Notes under the pieces: generated by a model
The model's input: only the letters and a program-made list of their open reading frames with translations
What the model was told of the DNA's origin: nothing
The model's database searches: none
Translations under genes and position numbers: made by a program
In this document: piece after piece, positions 16,038 to 24,113 of the stretch
How the letters are laid out: each line of letters opens with the position of its first letter
How positions within the stretch are numbered: position 1 is the stretch's first letter
Assembly (NCBI GenBank): GCA_016199265.1
Contig: JACQGX010000129.1
Span: 1-38,723 of the forward strand
Origin: Chloroflexota bacterium
GTDB lineage: Bacteria; Chloroflexota; UBA11872; UBA12225
Length of the DNA: 38,723 nucleotides
Direction: 5' to 3'

Positions 16038-16376
16038 GTGCCGCCAGGATTTGCGCTGCCGGCGCTGCCGGCGACGGTGCCCACCGAAGCCTACGTCGTC
16101 CTGAGCGCGGTGTTGTTCGCCATCGGCACGCTCGGCGTGCTGCTGCGCAAGAATGCGCTCACCATTTTCATGTCGATCGAGCTCATGCTCAACGCGGTCA
16201 ACGTGGCCTTCGTCGCGTTCGCCCGCCAATTCGGCCAGTTCGACGGTCAGATCTTTGTGTTCTTCGTCATGGCGGTGGCGGCGGCCGAAGTAGCCGTCGG
16301 GTTGGGGATCATCGTCGATATCTTCCGGAGCCGGCGCACCGTCGACATCGACGACGTAAGCTGGCTGCGCGGCTAG
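16038..16376 (+). CDS. nuoK: NADH-quinone oxidoreductase subunit K
   Basis: This small antiporter-related (MrpC-like) subunit has 112 residues from the GTG at 16038 and three transmembrane helices. Visible are the conserved first helix ([20 protein letters not shown]), [20 protein letters not shown] with the functionally important Glu, and a third helix with the second Glu ([13 protein letters not shown]). I chose the GTG because AGGAGT lies 7 bases ahead. An upstream ATG at 15993 would add 15 Arg-rich residues translated from the repeat. The stop codon TAG overlaps the AGGAGG ribosome-binding site of nuoL. Confidence 0.94.
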   Translation: MPPGFALPALPATVPTEAYVVLSAVLFAIGTLGVLLRKNALTIFMSIELMLNAVNVAFVAFARQFGQFDGQIFVFFVMAVAAAEVAVGLGIIVDIFRSRRTVDIDDVSWLRG

Positions 16377-16390
16377 GAGGCACGACCATT
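16375..16390 (+). promoter_or_regulatory. Shine-Dalgarno AGGAGG with ATT start codon of nuoL
   Basis: AGGAGG at 16375-16380 is a perfect Shine-Dalgarno. Seven bases later is ATT (16388-16390), in frame with nuoL and giving (M)LELLWLVPALPLLG, the N-terminus typical of NuoL. The only canonical-type alternative is TTG at 16397, 16 bases from the AGGAGG, which would remove three conserved-looking residues. The ATT start is therefore likely. Confidence 0.6.
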
Positions 16391-18520
16391 CTCGAATTGC
16401 TCTGGCTTGTCCCGGCGCTGCCCCTCCTCGGGTCGGTCGTCAGCCTGTTCTTCGGCCGCCGTCTGCCTAAGGCGCTCGCCGGCACCATCGCCTCGGGTGC
16501 CGTGCTCGGCGCGTTCGTTGTCGCCTTGCTCGCGGTGCTCGAGTTCGTCGCGGGCGACACGACACACCCGTTCCAGCAGCACCTCTTCCCCTGGATCGCG
16601 TGGGGAGAAGGCCGGGCGCAGGTGCTCGTCGCCGAAGCCGGGCTGTTGCTCGATCCGTTGTCGAGCGTGATGGTGCTCGTCGTCACCGGTGTCGGCTTCC
16701 TTATCCACTTGTATTCGATGGGCTATATGGCCCACGATCCGAGCTATCCGCGGTTCTTCACCTATCTCAACCTGTTCGCCTTCTCGATGCTCGTGCTGGT
16801 GCTGGCGAACAACTTCCTGTTCATGTTCGTCGGCTGGGAACTCGTCGGCCTGTGCTCGTACCTCCTGATCGGCTTCTGGTTCACGCGACCGTCGGCGGCG
16901 TCGGCGGGCAAGAAGGCGTTCGTCGTTAACCGCGTCGGCGACTGGGGTTTCCTCGTCGCCCTGCTCTTGATCTGGACGACGTTCGGCACGTTCCAGTTCT
17001 TCGCCGATCCCGCGGTCGCCACCACCGGCGGCGTGCTCGACGATCCGGGGCGGGTGATCCGCGACGGCTCGCTCGCGTTGGCGATCGCGCTCCTGCTCTT
17101 TGTCGGAGCGGTGGGCAAGTCGGCGCAGGTCCCGCTCTACGTGTGGCTGCCCGACGCGATGGAAGGCCCCACGCCGGTGTCGGCGTTGATCCACGCCGCG
17201 ACGATGGTTACCGCCGGCATCTACATGGTGGCGCGGGTGCATACTCTCTACGAGCTGGCTCCGGCCTCGCTCGCCGTCGTGGCGACGATCGGCGCGCTGA
17301 CGGCGATCTTCGCCGCGTCGATTGGCCTGGTGCAGACCGACATCAAGCGGGTGCTTGCCTATTCGACCGTCAGCCAGCTTGGCTACATGTTTCTCGCACT
17401 GGGCGCCGGCGCGTTCGCCGCCGGCATCTTCCACCTGATGACCCACGCCTTTTTCAAGGCGCTCCTCTTCCTCGGCGCCGGCTCGGTGATCCACGCCCTG
17501 TCCGACGAGCAAGATCTCCGGAGGATGGGCGGGCTCTTCAGCCCGCTCAAGGTGACGGCGCTGACGTTCCTCGCGGGCTGGCTGGCGATCATCGGCTTTC
17601 CCGGGTTCTCCGGCTTCTTCAGCAAGGACTTGATCCTCGCCAAGACGCTCGAACGCGGGCTCGAGGATCCCTGGTATCTCGTTCTCTACGCCGTGGCGTT
17701 GCTCACGGTGGCCATGACCGCGTTTTACATGTCGCGCCTGGTGTTCCTCGCCTTCTTTGGCCGACATCGCGGCGCCGACGAAGGGCTCATGCCGGCCGAG
17801 GCACGTGCCGTGCCCGAGCACGAGCCGGCCGCCGCTGCCGGAGCGGTCGCGACGCACCAGCGGGCTTCGCCCGTGGTGCACGCGTCGCACAATTCCCGCG
17901 CCGCCGATCGCGAAGCGCACGGCGCTCATGGGGCGCACGGCAGCACGCCGCACGAGTCGCCCTGGATCATGCTGATTGCTCTGATCGTACTTGCGCTGCT
18001 CTCGATCGGCGGCGGGTGGGTGGGTATCCCGCCGTTCATGGTCGGCGCCGCGGGGCACGAGTCGCCGTTTGAGGCGTTCCTCGCACCGTCGGTGGCCGCG
18101 CACGGCGCTGCCGAAGCGCACGGCGCGCTCGAGGCGACGATGGAGTGGGTCGCAACCGGCGCGTCGGTCGTCATGGCCGGCATCGGCGTGGCGATCGCGG
18201 CCGCGCTGTATCTCGCCGGCACACCGAGTCCGGCGGATTTCGCCCGCCGTTTCCGCCAGCCGTACCTCTGGCTGCTCAACAAATGGTACGTCGACGAGCT
18301 GTACCAGGCGCTCATCGCGCATCCGGGTGCGCGCCTGGCGGCGTTCCTGGCGGCCTTCGACCTCGGCGTCGTCGACGGCGCCGTCAACGGCATCGCGCGG
18401 CTCAGTCGCGGCACGGGTGCGGCGCTGCGCTCGGTACAGTCCGGCTACGTGCGGGGCTACGCCGTGACGATGCTTATCGGCGCGTTTGCCATCCTGGCCT
18501 TTTGGGCGTTTCGCGGGTGA
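16388..18520 (+). CDS. nuoL: NADH-quinone oxidoreductase subunit L
   Basis: This is the distal proton-pumping subunit, related to Mrp antiporters. It has 710 residues from ATT at 16388 (707 from TTG 16397) and about 16 helices. Conserved regions include DPSYPRFFTYLNLFAFSML, FMFVGWELVGLCSYLLIGFW, LPDAMEGPTPVSALIHAATM and TDIKRVLAYSTVSQLGYMF. The long amphipathic helix that runs along the pumping modules falls near the C-terminus, after residue 540. A hydrophilic, His-rich loop (about residues 457-524, including HGAHGAHGSTPHE) precedes the last helices. The end of the gene overlaps a possible GTG for nuoM. Confidence 0.96.
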   Translation: MLELLWLVPALPLLGSVVSLFFGRRLPKALAGTIASGAVLGAFVVALLAVLEFVAGDTTHPFQQHLFPWIAWGEGRAQVLVAEAGLLLDPLSSVMVLVVTGVGFLIHLYSMGYMAHDPSYPRFFTYLNLFAFSMLVLVLANNFLFMFVGWELVGLCSYLLIGFWFTRPSAASAGKKAFVVNRVGDWGFLVALLLIWTTFGTFQFFADPAVATTGGVLDDPGRVIRDGSLALAIALLLFVGAVGKSAQVPLYVWLPDAMEGPTPVSALIHAATMVTAGIYMVARVHTLYELAPASLAVVATIGALTAIFAASIGLVQTDIKRVLAYSTVSQLGYMFLALGAGAFAAGIFHLMTHAFFKALLFLGAGSVIHALSDEQDLRRMGGLFSPLKVTALTFLAGWLAIIGFPGFSGFFSKDLILAKTLERGLEDPWYLVLYAVALLTVAMTAFYMSRLVFLAFFGRHRGADEGLMPAEARAVPEHEPAAAAGAVATHQRASPVVHASHNSRAADREAHGAHGAHGSTPHESPWIMLIALIVLALLSIGGGWVGIPPFMVGAAGHESPFEAFLAPSVAAHGAAEAHGALEATMEWVATGASVVMAGIGVAIAAALYLAGTPSPADFARRFRQPYLWLLNKWYVDELYQALIAHPGARLAAFLAAFDLGVVDGAVNGIARLSRGTGAALRSVQSGYVRGYAVTMLIGAFAILAFWAFRG

Positions 18521-18528
18521 CAGAGACC

Positions 18529-20076
18529 ATGGACCAGTTTCCGCTGCTGTCGACGTTGATCTTTCTGCCGCTGATCGGCGCGGTCGTCGCGCTGTTCTTT
18601 CCGCGGGGCAACGAGCTATGGTTGCGCGTTTGGGCGCTGTTCGTCAGCGTCGTCGTGTTCCTGTTCTCGGTGCCGCTCTGGTTCTCGTTCGATGCGGCCG
18701 AGGTCGGGTTCCAGTTCGTCGAGGTCCTCCCCTGGGTGCCCGAAGTTGGCATCGACTATCGCGTCGGCGTCGACGGGATCAGTCTGCTGCTCGTGCTCTT
18801 GACGACGTTCCTGATGCCCATCGTCATCCTCTCGACGTGGAACAGCATCGAGCAGCGGGTCAAGGAATTCGTCTCGGTTGCGCTGCTGCTCGAGACGGCG
18901 ATGATCGGCACCTTCCTCGCGCTCGATCTCTTCCTGTTCTTCATCTTCTGGGAGCTGATGCTCGTGCCGATGTATTTCCTCATCGGCGTTTGGGGTGGCC
19001 CGCGGCGCATCTACGCTGCGGTGAAGTTCTTCCTCTATACGATGGCGGGCAGCGCGCTGATGCTGGTCGCGATGATGGCGCTCTACTTCCTCACCAGCGT
19101 GCCGACCGCGTCCGGTCACACCTTTAACCTGCTCGAGATCCTGCGTATACCCGTGCCGTCGGACCTCCAGGTGTGGCTGTTCGCCGCGTTCGCGATCGCC
19201 TTCGCGATCAAGGTGCCGATGTTCCCGTTCCACACTTGGTTGCCCGACGCGCACGTCGAGGCGCCCACCTCGGGCAGCGTCATCCTGGCGGCGGTCCTCC
19301 TCAAGATGGGCACGTATGGCTTTCTGCGCTTTTGCCTGCCGCTGTTCCCGCAGGCCGTCGTCGCGGCGGTACCGTTGATCGCGCTCTTGTCGGTGATCGG
19401 GATCGTCTACGGCGCGCTCGTCGCCGCGATGCAGCGTGATGTGAAGAAGCTGGTGGCCTATTCGTCGGTCAGTCACCTCGGTTTGGTCATGCTTGGCATC
19501 TTTGCGCTTACGCCGATCGCGCTCCAGGGCAGCCTGCTGCAGATGGTCAACCACGGCATCTCTACCGGTGCCCTCTTCCTTCTGGTGGGCATGCTCTACG
19601 AGCGGGCCCACACCCGCATTATCGACGACTTCGGCGGCGTCGCCAAGCTGATGCCCGTCTTTGCGGCGTTCTTCCTTCTCGTCATGTTCTCCTCGGTCGG
19701 TTTGCCGGGCACCAATGGGTTCGTCGGCGAGTTCCTGATTCTGTTGGGGACGTTCGAGGCCGCCGCACTCAATTTACAGATCTACGCCGTCGTCGCCGCC
19801 TCGGGCGTCATCCTCGGCGCCGTCTATCTCCTGTGGACGTACCAGCGCGTGATGCAGGGCCCGGTGCGGGAACACGTCGGTACAAACGGCCACGGCCTGC
19901 GTCTGACCGACATCAACGCCCGGGAGATCGCCGTCCTCGTCCCGCTGGCGATCATCATCCTATGGATTGGCTTCTATCCCAAGCCGTTCCTCGACCGTAC
20001 CGCCGCCTCACTCAACGCGGTCGGCCAGCGTGTCGCCGCCGAATCCGGCCGGCCAGTGCTCGCCGGCCCCCGCTAA
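18529..20076 (+). CDS. nuoM: NADH-quinone oxidoreductase subunit M
   Basis: This is the second antiporter-like proton-pumping subunit, with 515 residues from the ATG at 18529 and about 14 helices. Characteristic stretches are YRVGVDGISLLLVLLTTFLM, LFLFFIFWELMLVPMYFLIG with the key Glu, FHTWLPDAHVEAPTSGSVIL, and KKLVAYSSVSHLGLVMLGIF. A GTG at 18517, overlapping the nuoL stop codon as GTGA, would add four residues (VTET) and is a realistic alternative. Spacing from nuoL is 8 bases. A 154-base spacer separates it from nuoN. Confidence 0.96.
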   Translation: MDQFPLLSTLIFLPLIGAVVALFFPRGNELWLRVWALFVSVVVFLFSVPLWFSFDAAEVGFQFVEVLPWVPEVGIDYRVGVDGISLLLVLLTTFLMPIVILSTWNSIEQRVKEFVSVALLLETAMIGTFLALDLFLFFIFWELMLVPMYFLIGVWGGPRRIYAAVKFFLYTMAGSALMLVAMMALYFLTSVPTASGHTFNLLEILRIPVPSDLQVWLFAAFAIAFAIKVPMFPFHTWLPDAHVEAPTSGSVILAAVLLKMGTYGFLRFCLPLFPQAVVAAVPLIALLSVIGIVYGALVAAMQRDVKKLVAYSSVSHLGLVMLGIFALTPIALQGSLLQMVNHGISTGALFLLVGMLYERAHTRIIDDFGGVAKLMPVFAAFFLLVMFSSVGLPGTNGFVGEFLILLGTFEAAALNLQIYAVVAASGVILGAVYLLWTYQRVMQGPVREHVGTNGHGLRLTDINAREIAVLVPLAIIILWIGFYPKPFLDRTAASLNAVGQRVAAESGRPVLAGPR

Positions 20077-20173
20077 CCCCAGTGCCGAATCACGGGCCAC
20101 CCAACACCGAGTATGCAAACCCGACCCTTACACACCAGCCTAGAGTCTGAAACGATCGAGCGTCCCGCCTCGA

Positions 20174-20211
20174 GCCTGACCCCCGACCCCTGGCCCCCGG
20201 TCCCGGCCCCG
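20174..20211. repeat. Low-complexity CCCCGACCCCTGGCCCC block between nuoM and nuoN
   Basis: The spacer 20077-20230 holds a C-rich string of units GACCCC, GGCCCC and GGTCCC at 20174-20211. It resembles the other spacer repeats of this operon but lacks a clear complementary arm in the spacer. The rest of the 154 bases shows nothing recognisable. Confidence 0.4.
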
Positions 20212-20230
20212 TTCCGAAAGATCGACCATC

Positions 20231-21733
20231 ATGCCATTCGAACTGCCTGAACTCAACTGGTGGGCCATCGCGCCGGTGCTCGCCATCACCCTCACCGGCT
20301 CCCTGGTGATGGTCGTCGACCTGTTCACGCAACGACGCCGGGGGCAGGGGCACCTGGCGGTGATCTCGCTCGCCGGGCTCGCCGTCACGGCGGCGCTCTC
20401 GCTGCTGCTATGGAACGCCGACGAAGAGGCGGCCTTCGGCGGCATGATCATCGTCGATCGGTTCGCCCAGTTTTTCAATCTGCTCTTCGTCTTCGTCGTC
20501 GCCGTCGTCGTCCTAATGTCGCAGGAGCAGCTCGACCGCGAGGACTTTCACCCCGGTGAGTACTACTCGCTCTTGCTGTTCTCCGTCGCGGGCATGATGC
20601 TCATGGCCGCCGCCGGCGACCTCATCATGGTCTTCCTCGGCATCGAGCTGCTCTCGATCCCGCTCTACATCCTCACCGGCTTTTCCCGCCGCCGGATCGA
20701 ATCCGAGGAGGCGTCGATCAAGTACCTCCTGCTGGGCGCCTTCGCCACGGGCTTCCTGCTCTACGGTATCGCGCTCGTCTACGGCACGACGGCGTCGACC
20801 AATCTCGGCTGCGTCGCGCAGACGCTTGGCACGCGCTCGGCGCTGGCCACCGATCTCTGTGCCGTCCCCGCGCTCACCGCGGTGACCCTGCCGGCGATGC
20901 TGCTGACCGGCATGGGACTGCTGATCGTCGGTCTCGGCTTCAAGGCCGCGCTGGCGCCGTTCCACATGTGGACGCCCGACGTCTACGAAGGCGCGCCGAC
21001 GTCGCTGACCGCCTTCATGTCGGTTGCCTCCAAGGCCGCCGCTTTCGCCGCCATCCTGCGCGTCTTCCTGATCGCCTTCCCCACGCTCGTGGCCGACTGG
21101 GGCTTCATGCTCGCCATCATCGCCGTGATCACGATGGTCGTCGGCAATACCGTCGCGCTCCTCCAGCAGAACATCAAGCGCCTGTTGGCGTATTCGAGCA
21201 TCGCCCACGCCGGCTACATCCTCGTCGCCGTCGTCGCCGCCAACGAGCTCGGCCTCCTCGCCGTCCTCTTCTACACCGTCGCCTACGCGCTGATGAACCT
21301 GGGCGCATTCGCCATCGTCATCTTGCTCGGCCGGCGGGGCGAGGAGAACCTCCTGCTCGGCGACTACGCCGGCCTGGGGTACCGCCAGCCCGTGCTCGGC
21401 GCGCTGATGACCATCTTCATGCTCTCGCTCGCCGGTATCCCGCCGACCGCCGGCTTCGTCGGTAAGTTCTACATCTTCACCGCCGCCGTCCAGGCCGACC
21501 AGGTCCTCCTCGCCGTCATCGGCCTCCTCGCCAGCGTCATCTCGGCGTACTACTACCTGCGCGTCGTCTACCTCATGTACATGGTCGAGCCCGCCCGCGC
21601 GTACGCCGCGCCCGCCCGCGCTCCCTGGGTCTCACTCGCCGCCGGCCTCGCCGCCGCCGGCGTCCTCGTCCTCGGCATCTTCCCCAGCCAGATCCTCGAG
21701 ATCGCCCAAGCCTCCGTCCGCTTCCTGGGGTAG
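20231..21733 (+). CDS. nuoN: NADH-quinone oxidoreductase subunit N
   Basis: This is the third antiporter-like proton-pumping subunit, next to NuoK. It has 500 residues and about 14 helices. Visible are the typical EYYSLLLFSVAGMMLMAAAG, LIMVFLGIELLSIPLYILTG with the conserved Glu, FHMWTPDVYEGAPTSLTAFM, QNIKRLLAYSSIAHAGYILV and LSLAGIPPTAGFVGKFYIF. The ATG at 20231 has no strong Shine-Dalgarno. This is the last nuo gene. A GC-rich stem-loop follows the stop codon directly. Confidence 0.96.
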   Translation: MPFELPELNWWAIAPVLAITLTGSLVMVVDLFTQRRRGQGHLAVISLAGLAVTAALSLLLWNADEEAAFGGMIIVDRFAQFFNLLFVFVVAVVVLMSQEQLDREDFHPGEYYSLLLFSVAGMMLMAAAGDLIMVFLGIELLSIPLYILTGFSRRRIESEEASIKYLLLGAFATGFLLYGIALVYGTTASTNLGCVAQTLGTRSALATDLCAVPALTAVTLPAMLLTGMGLLIVGLGFKAALAPFHMWTPDVYEGAPTSLTAFMSVASKAAAFAAILRVFLIAFPTLVADWGFMLAIIAVITMVVGNTVALLQQNIKRLLAYSSIAHAGYILVAVVAANELGLLAVLFYTVAYALMNLGAFAIVILLGRRGEENLLLGDYAGLGYRQPVLGALMTIFMLSLAGIPPTAGFVGKFYIFTAAVQADQVLLAVIGLLASVISAYYYLRVVYLMYMVEPARAYAAPARAPWVSLAAGLAAAGVLVLGIFPSQILEIAQASVRFLG

Positions 21734-21734
21734 C

Positions 21735-21780
21735 GCCCACGACCCCCCGGCCCGCCGAACGGGCGCGAGGGCGAGTGGGC
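21735..21780 (+). terminator. GC-rich stem-loop after nuoN
   Basis: GCCCAC (21735-21740) pairs with GTGGGC (21775-21780), and inside it GCCCG (21750-21754) pairs with CGGGC (21760-21764). It begins 2 bases after the nuoN stop codon, where the nuo transcript would end. There is no T run, so it is not a textbook intrinsic terminator; it may protect the 3' end. Confidence 0.35.
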
Positions 21781-21881
21781 GGGATGTGGACGCGACCGTT
21801 ACGTCACTCGCCGAGACGGAACGCAAGCTGTGCGGGCGCCTCGAGAGAGGTGCCCAGGGGTAGGTCGCTCCTCGCCAGGTG

Positions 21882-21887
21882 TATACT
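21882..21887 (+). promoter_or_regulatory. Candidate -10 box upstream of argF
   Basis: TATACT at 21882-21887 in the context GTGTATACTTTGCAG resembles the -10-like box before the VanW gene (CTATACTTGCAG). No convincing -35 element lies upstream. It would start an argF-cdaA-cdaR transcript with a leader of about 135-150 bases. In the 296-base gap 21734-22029 I see only this and the stem-loop after nuoN. No riboswitch or ARG box is recognised. Confidence 0.35.
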
Positions 21888-22029
21888 TTGCAGGGGAGCC
21901 GGGCGGCTTCCCCTCATCATTACTGCCGCACGTCTGCCGGCTTACCGGTCCCACGGACGCGCTACCTGTACACGAAGACAGGTAGGCGTACCAGGCCCAC
22001 GCTGAGCCGGCGAAGCGCGGGCGGCACCC

Positions 22030-23061
22030 ATGGGAGGTGGTGCATTGGCGACGGCAGAGCCCATCGCTCCGGCCGCGCAGGCCACGAACGGTACACCGGG
22101 TACGCCGGCTGCTCCGATCGAGCGGTCACTCAGAGGGTGTGATCTGCTTACCCTGGCCGATTTCACCGGGCCGGAGCTTCGCGCCATACTGGACCGCGCG
22201 CACGAGCTCAAGCGCCTGCAGCACGAGCGCGTGCCACACCGCTGGCTCGAAGGACGCACGCTGGCGATGATCTTCGAGAAGCCCAGCCTGCGCACGCGCT
22301 GCACGTTTGAGACCGGCATGACCCAGCTCGGCGGCCACGCGATCGACCTCGCATCCGAGCATCTGCAGATGGGAACGCGTGAGAGCGTACCCGACGTCGC
22401 CCGCAATCTCGAGCGCTGGGTTGACGCGATCATGGCGCGCGTGTTCCTGCATTCTACGCTGGAGACGCTCGCGCGGTTCGCGCGCATCCCGGTGATCAAC
22501 GGGCTCTCCGACCTGGTACACCCGTGCCAGATTCTGGCCGATCTCCAGACGATTGAAGAGCACAAGGGCCACGGCCAGCTCGGTGGCCTGACGATCAGCT
22601 ACGTCGGCGATGGGTTCAACATTACGCACTCGCTGCTCTTTACCACCGGCGTCCTCGGACTCGATTTGCGCATCGCTACGCCGAAGGGCTACGAGCCGCG
22701 CGCGGATGTCGTCGCGCGGGCCAAGGAGCTCGCCGCTTCCTCCGATGGGCGGATCGAGATCGTCAACGACCCACGGGCGGCCGTCAAGGACGCCGACGTG
22801 ATCTACACCGACTCGTGGATCAGTATGGGACAGGAGGCCGAACGGGCCGAGCGCCAGCGCGTCTTTCCGCCGTATCAGGTCAACCGTGAGCTCGTCGCGC
22901 TGGCGCGGCGCGATGTGATTGTGATGCACTGTCTCCCCGCACACCGCGGCGAGGAGATCACCGACGACGTGATGGATGGACCGCATTCGGTCGTCTTCGA
23001 CCAGGCCGAAAACCGGCTGCATGCCCAAAAGGCCATTCTCACATTGTTGATTAACGGCTGA
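22030..23061 (+). CDS. argF: Ornithine carbamoyltransferase
   Basis: The enzyme transfers the carbamoyl group from carbamoyl phosphate to ornithine, giving citrulline, in arginine biosynthesis. It has 343 residues with the ATG at 22030. The carbamoyl-phosphate loop is EKPSLRTRCTFE (S86, R88, T89, R90; usually STRT). Also present are HPCQ (164-167), the ornithine-specific DSWISMGQE (261-269, family DxxxSMGxE) and the catalytic HCLP (300-303). The first 30 residues are an Ala/Pro-rich extension absent from most homologues. A better ribosome-binding context (GGAGGT at 22033-22038) precedes a TTG at 22045, which would shorten it by five residues. No other arg gene is nearby. The gap to cdaA is 8 bases. 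Confidence 0.95.
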   Translation: MGGGALATAEPIAPAAQATNGTPGTPAAPIERSLRGCDLLTLADFTGPELRAILDRAHELKRLQHERVPHRWLEGRTLAMIFEKPSLRTRCTFETGMTQLGGHAIDLASEHLQMGTRESVPDVARNLERWVDAIMARVFLHSTLETLARFARIPVINGLSDLVHPCQILADLQTIEEHKGHGQLGGLTISYVGDGFNITHSLLFTTGVLGLDLRIATPKGYEPRADVVARAKELAASSDGRIEIVNDPRAAVKDADVIYTDSWISMGQEAERAERQRVFPPYQVNRELVALARRDVIVMHCLPAHRGEEITDDVMDGPHSVVFDQAENRLHAQKAILTLLING

Positions 23062-23069
23062 AAGGATTC

Positions 23070-24065
23070 GTGCAACAAGCGCTCTGGCTGCTCTCGAAGA
23101 TGACGCCACTGGCGGTGTTCGACATCCTGCTGGTGACGTTGATTTTCTATGGTCTGCTCATGCTCATCCGCGGCACGCAGGCCGATCAGTTGGTGCGCGG
23201 CACGCTCATCGTCCTCCTGGCCTCGGCCGCGCTCGGCTCGCTCTTCGACCTGACAATCTTCAACTGGCTGCTCCACCAGACCATCCCGGCCCTCTTGATC
23301 GCCATCCCTGTGATCTTCCAGCCCGAGCTGCGCCGCGCGCTCGAGCAGCTCGGGCGTACCGGCACGATCATCAACTACCAGGTGCAGCGCCACATGGCCA
23401 CCAGCGTCGAGAAACTGGCCGACGAGATCACGCGCGCCTGTGCGCTGCTGGCCGAGCGGGGCTACGGCGGCCTGATCGTCCTCGAGCGCTCGACGGGGCT
23501 CGAGGACTACGCGCAGACGGGCACGCGGATCGACGGCACCGTCTCGGCCGAGCTGCTGCTGCAGATTTTCTACAAAGGCTCGCCGCTGCACGACGGTGCG
23601 GTCATTATCCGGGGCGATCGCATCATCGCGGGGCGCTGCCTGCTGCCGCTCACCGACGCACAGGACCTCGACCCCGAGCTCGGCACGCGCCACCGAGCGG
23701 CGATCGGCGTCACGGAAGTCAGCGACGCGATTTGCGTGATAGTCTCTGAAGAGACCGGCGCCATCTCGCTCGCCAATCACGGGCACCTGGTGCGCCATCT
23801 CAACGATCAGAAGCTTGATCTGGTTCTGACTGCGCTGCTGCAGACGCCGACGAGCCTGCCGGGTTCGTCGGGCCGCAACGGTCTCGCCGAGAAGGACGAG
23901 GCCACCAAGGCGCCGAGCGATTCTTCCGATTCGGTGAGCCGGGACAGGCGCTCCGAGCCGCGCTGGACCTGGCACTGGAATGGCCATTGGGGCCGCTGGG
24001 CGACATGGGCCGGCCTCTCCGGATTGGGCCGCATCTTTTCCCACCAGGGCCGTGCCGGAAGATGA
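23070..24065 (+). CDS. cdaA: Diadenylate cyclase (CdaA/DacA family)
   Basis: The enzyme condenses two ATP into the second messenger c-di-AMP. It has 331 residues from a GTG at 23070, with AAAGGA just before it. Three N-terminal transmembrane helices (residues about 12-33, 42-60 and 72-84) precede a DAC domain with the catalytic motifs DGA (175-177, in PLHDGAVII) and RHR (207-209, in GTRHRAAIGVTE). This is the membrane-bound CdaA type. The core ends near residue 265. A further 65 or so residues are Ser/Asp/Lys-rich and then strikingly Trp-rich (WTWHWNGHWGRWATW). The gene lies between argF and cdaR. The glmM gene usually linked to this pair is not here. Confidence 0.95.
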   Translation: MQQALWLLSKMTPLAVFDILLVTLIFYGLLMLIRGTQADQLVRGTLIVLLASAALGSLFDLTIFNWLLHQTIPALLIAIPVIFQPELRRALEQLGRTGTIINYQVQRHMATSVEKLADEITRACALLAERGYGGLIVLERSTGLEDYAQTGTRIDGTVSAELLLQIFYKGSPLHDGAVIIRGDRIIAGRCLLPLTDAQDLDPELGTRHRAAIGVTEVSDAICVIVSEETGAISLANHGHLVRHLNDQKLDLVLTALLQTPTSLPGSSGRNGLAEKDEATKAPSDSSDSVSRDRRSEPRWTWHWNGHWGRWATWAGLSGLGRIFSHQGRAGR

Positions 24066-24067
24066 GA

Positions 24068-24088
24068 CCCTCTCCCCCTGGGAGAGGG
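24068..24088. repeat. CCCTCTCCC/GGGAGAGGG palindrome between cdaA and cdaR
   Basis: CCCTCTCCC (24068-24076) and GGGAGAGGG (24080-24088) are exact reverse complements, 3 bases apart. It belongs to the same sequence type as the nuoG-internal repeat. It may form a hairpin in the mRNA between the two coupled genes. A GGTGGGGGCT remnant follows. Confidence 0.65.
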
Positions 24089-24113
24089 CGATGGTGGGGG
24101 CTCCACACTACCT

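Noticed and set aside
14375-16084. Long minus-strand frame (569 codons) opposite nuoH-nuoJ
   Set aside because: It is the antisense shadow of GC-rich nuo genes. Its translation is rich in Arg/His/Asp without domain motifs, and it crosses the spacer repeats. The + strand carries clear complex I subunits.
16373-18322. Long minus-strand frame (649 codons) opposite nuoL
   Set aside because: Composition is Arg/Glu/His/Gln-rich, as expected for antisense of a hydrophobic membrane protein. NuoL on the + strand is certain.
21734-22029. Leader of argF considered as a riboswitch or T-box
   Set aside because: Only one bulged GC-rich hairpin near 21892 and a loose -10 box are visible. No conserved riboswitch core or T-box sequence was recognised.
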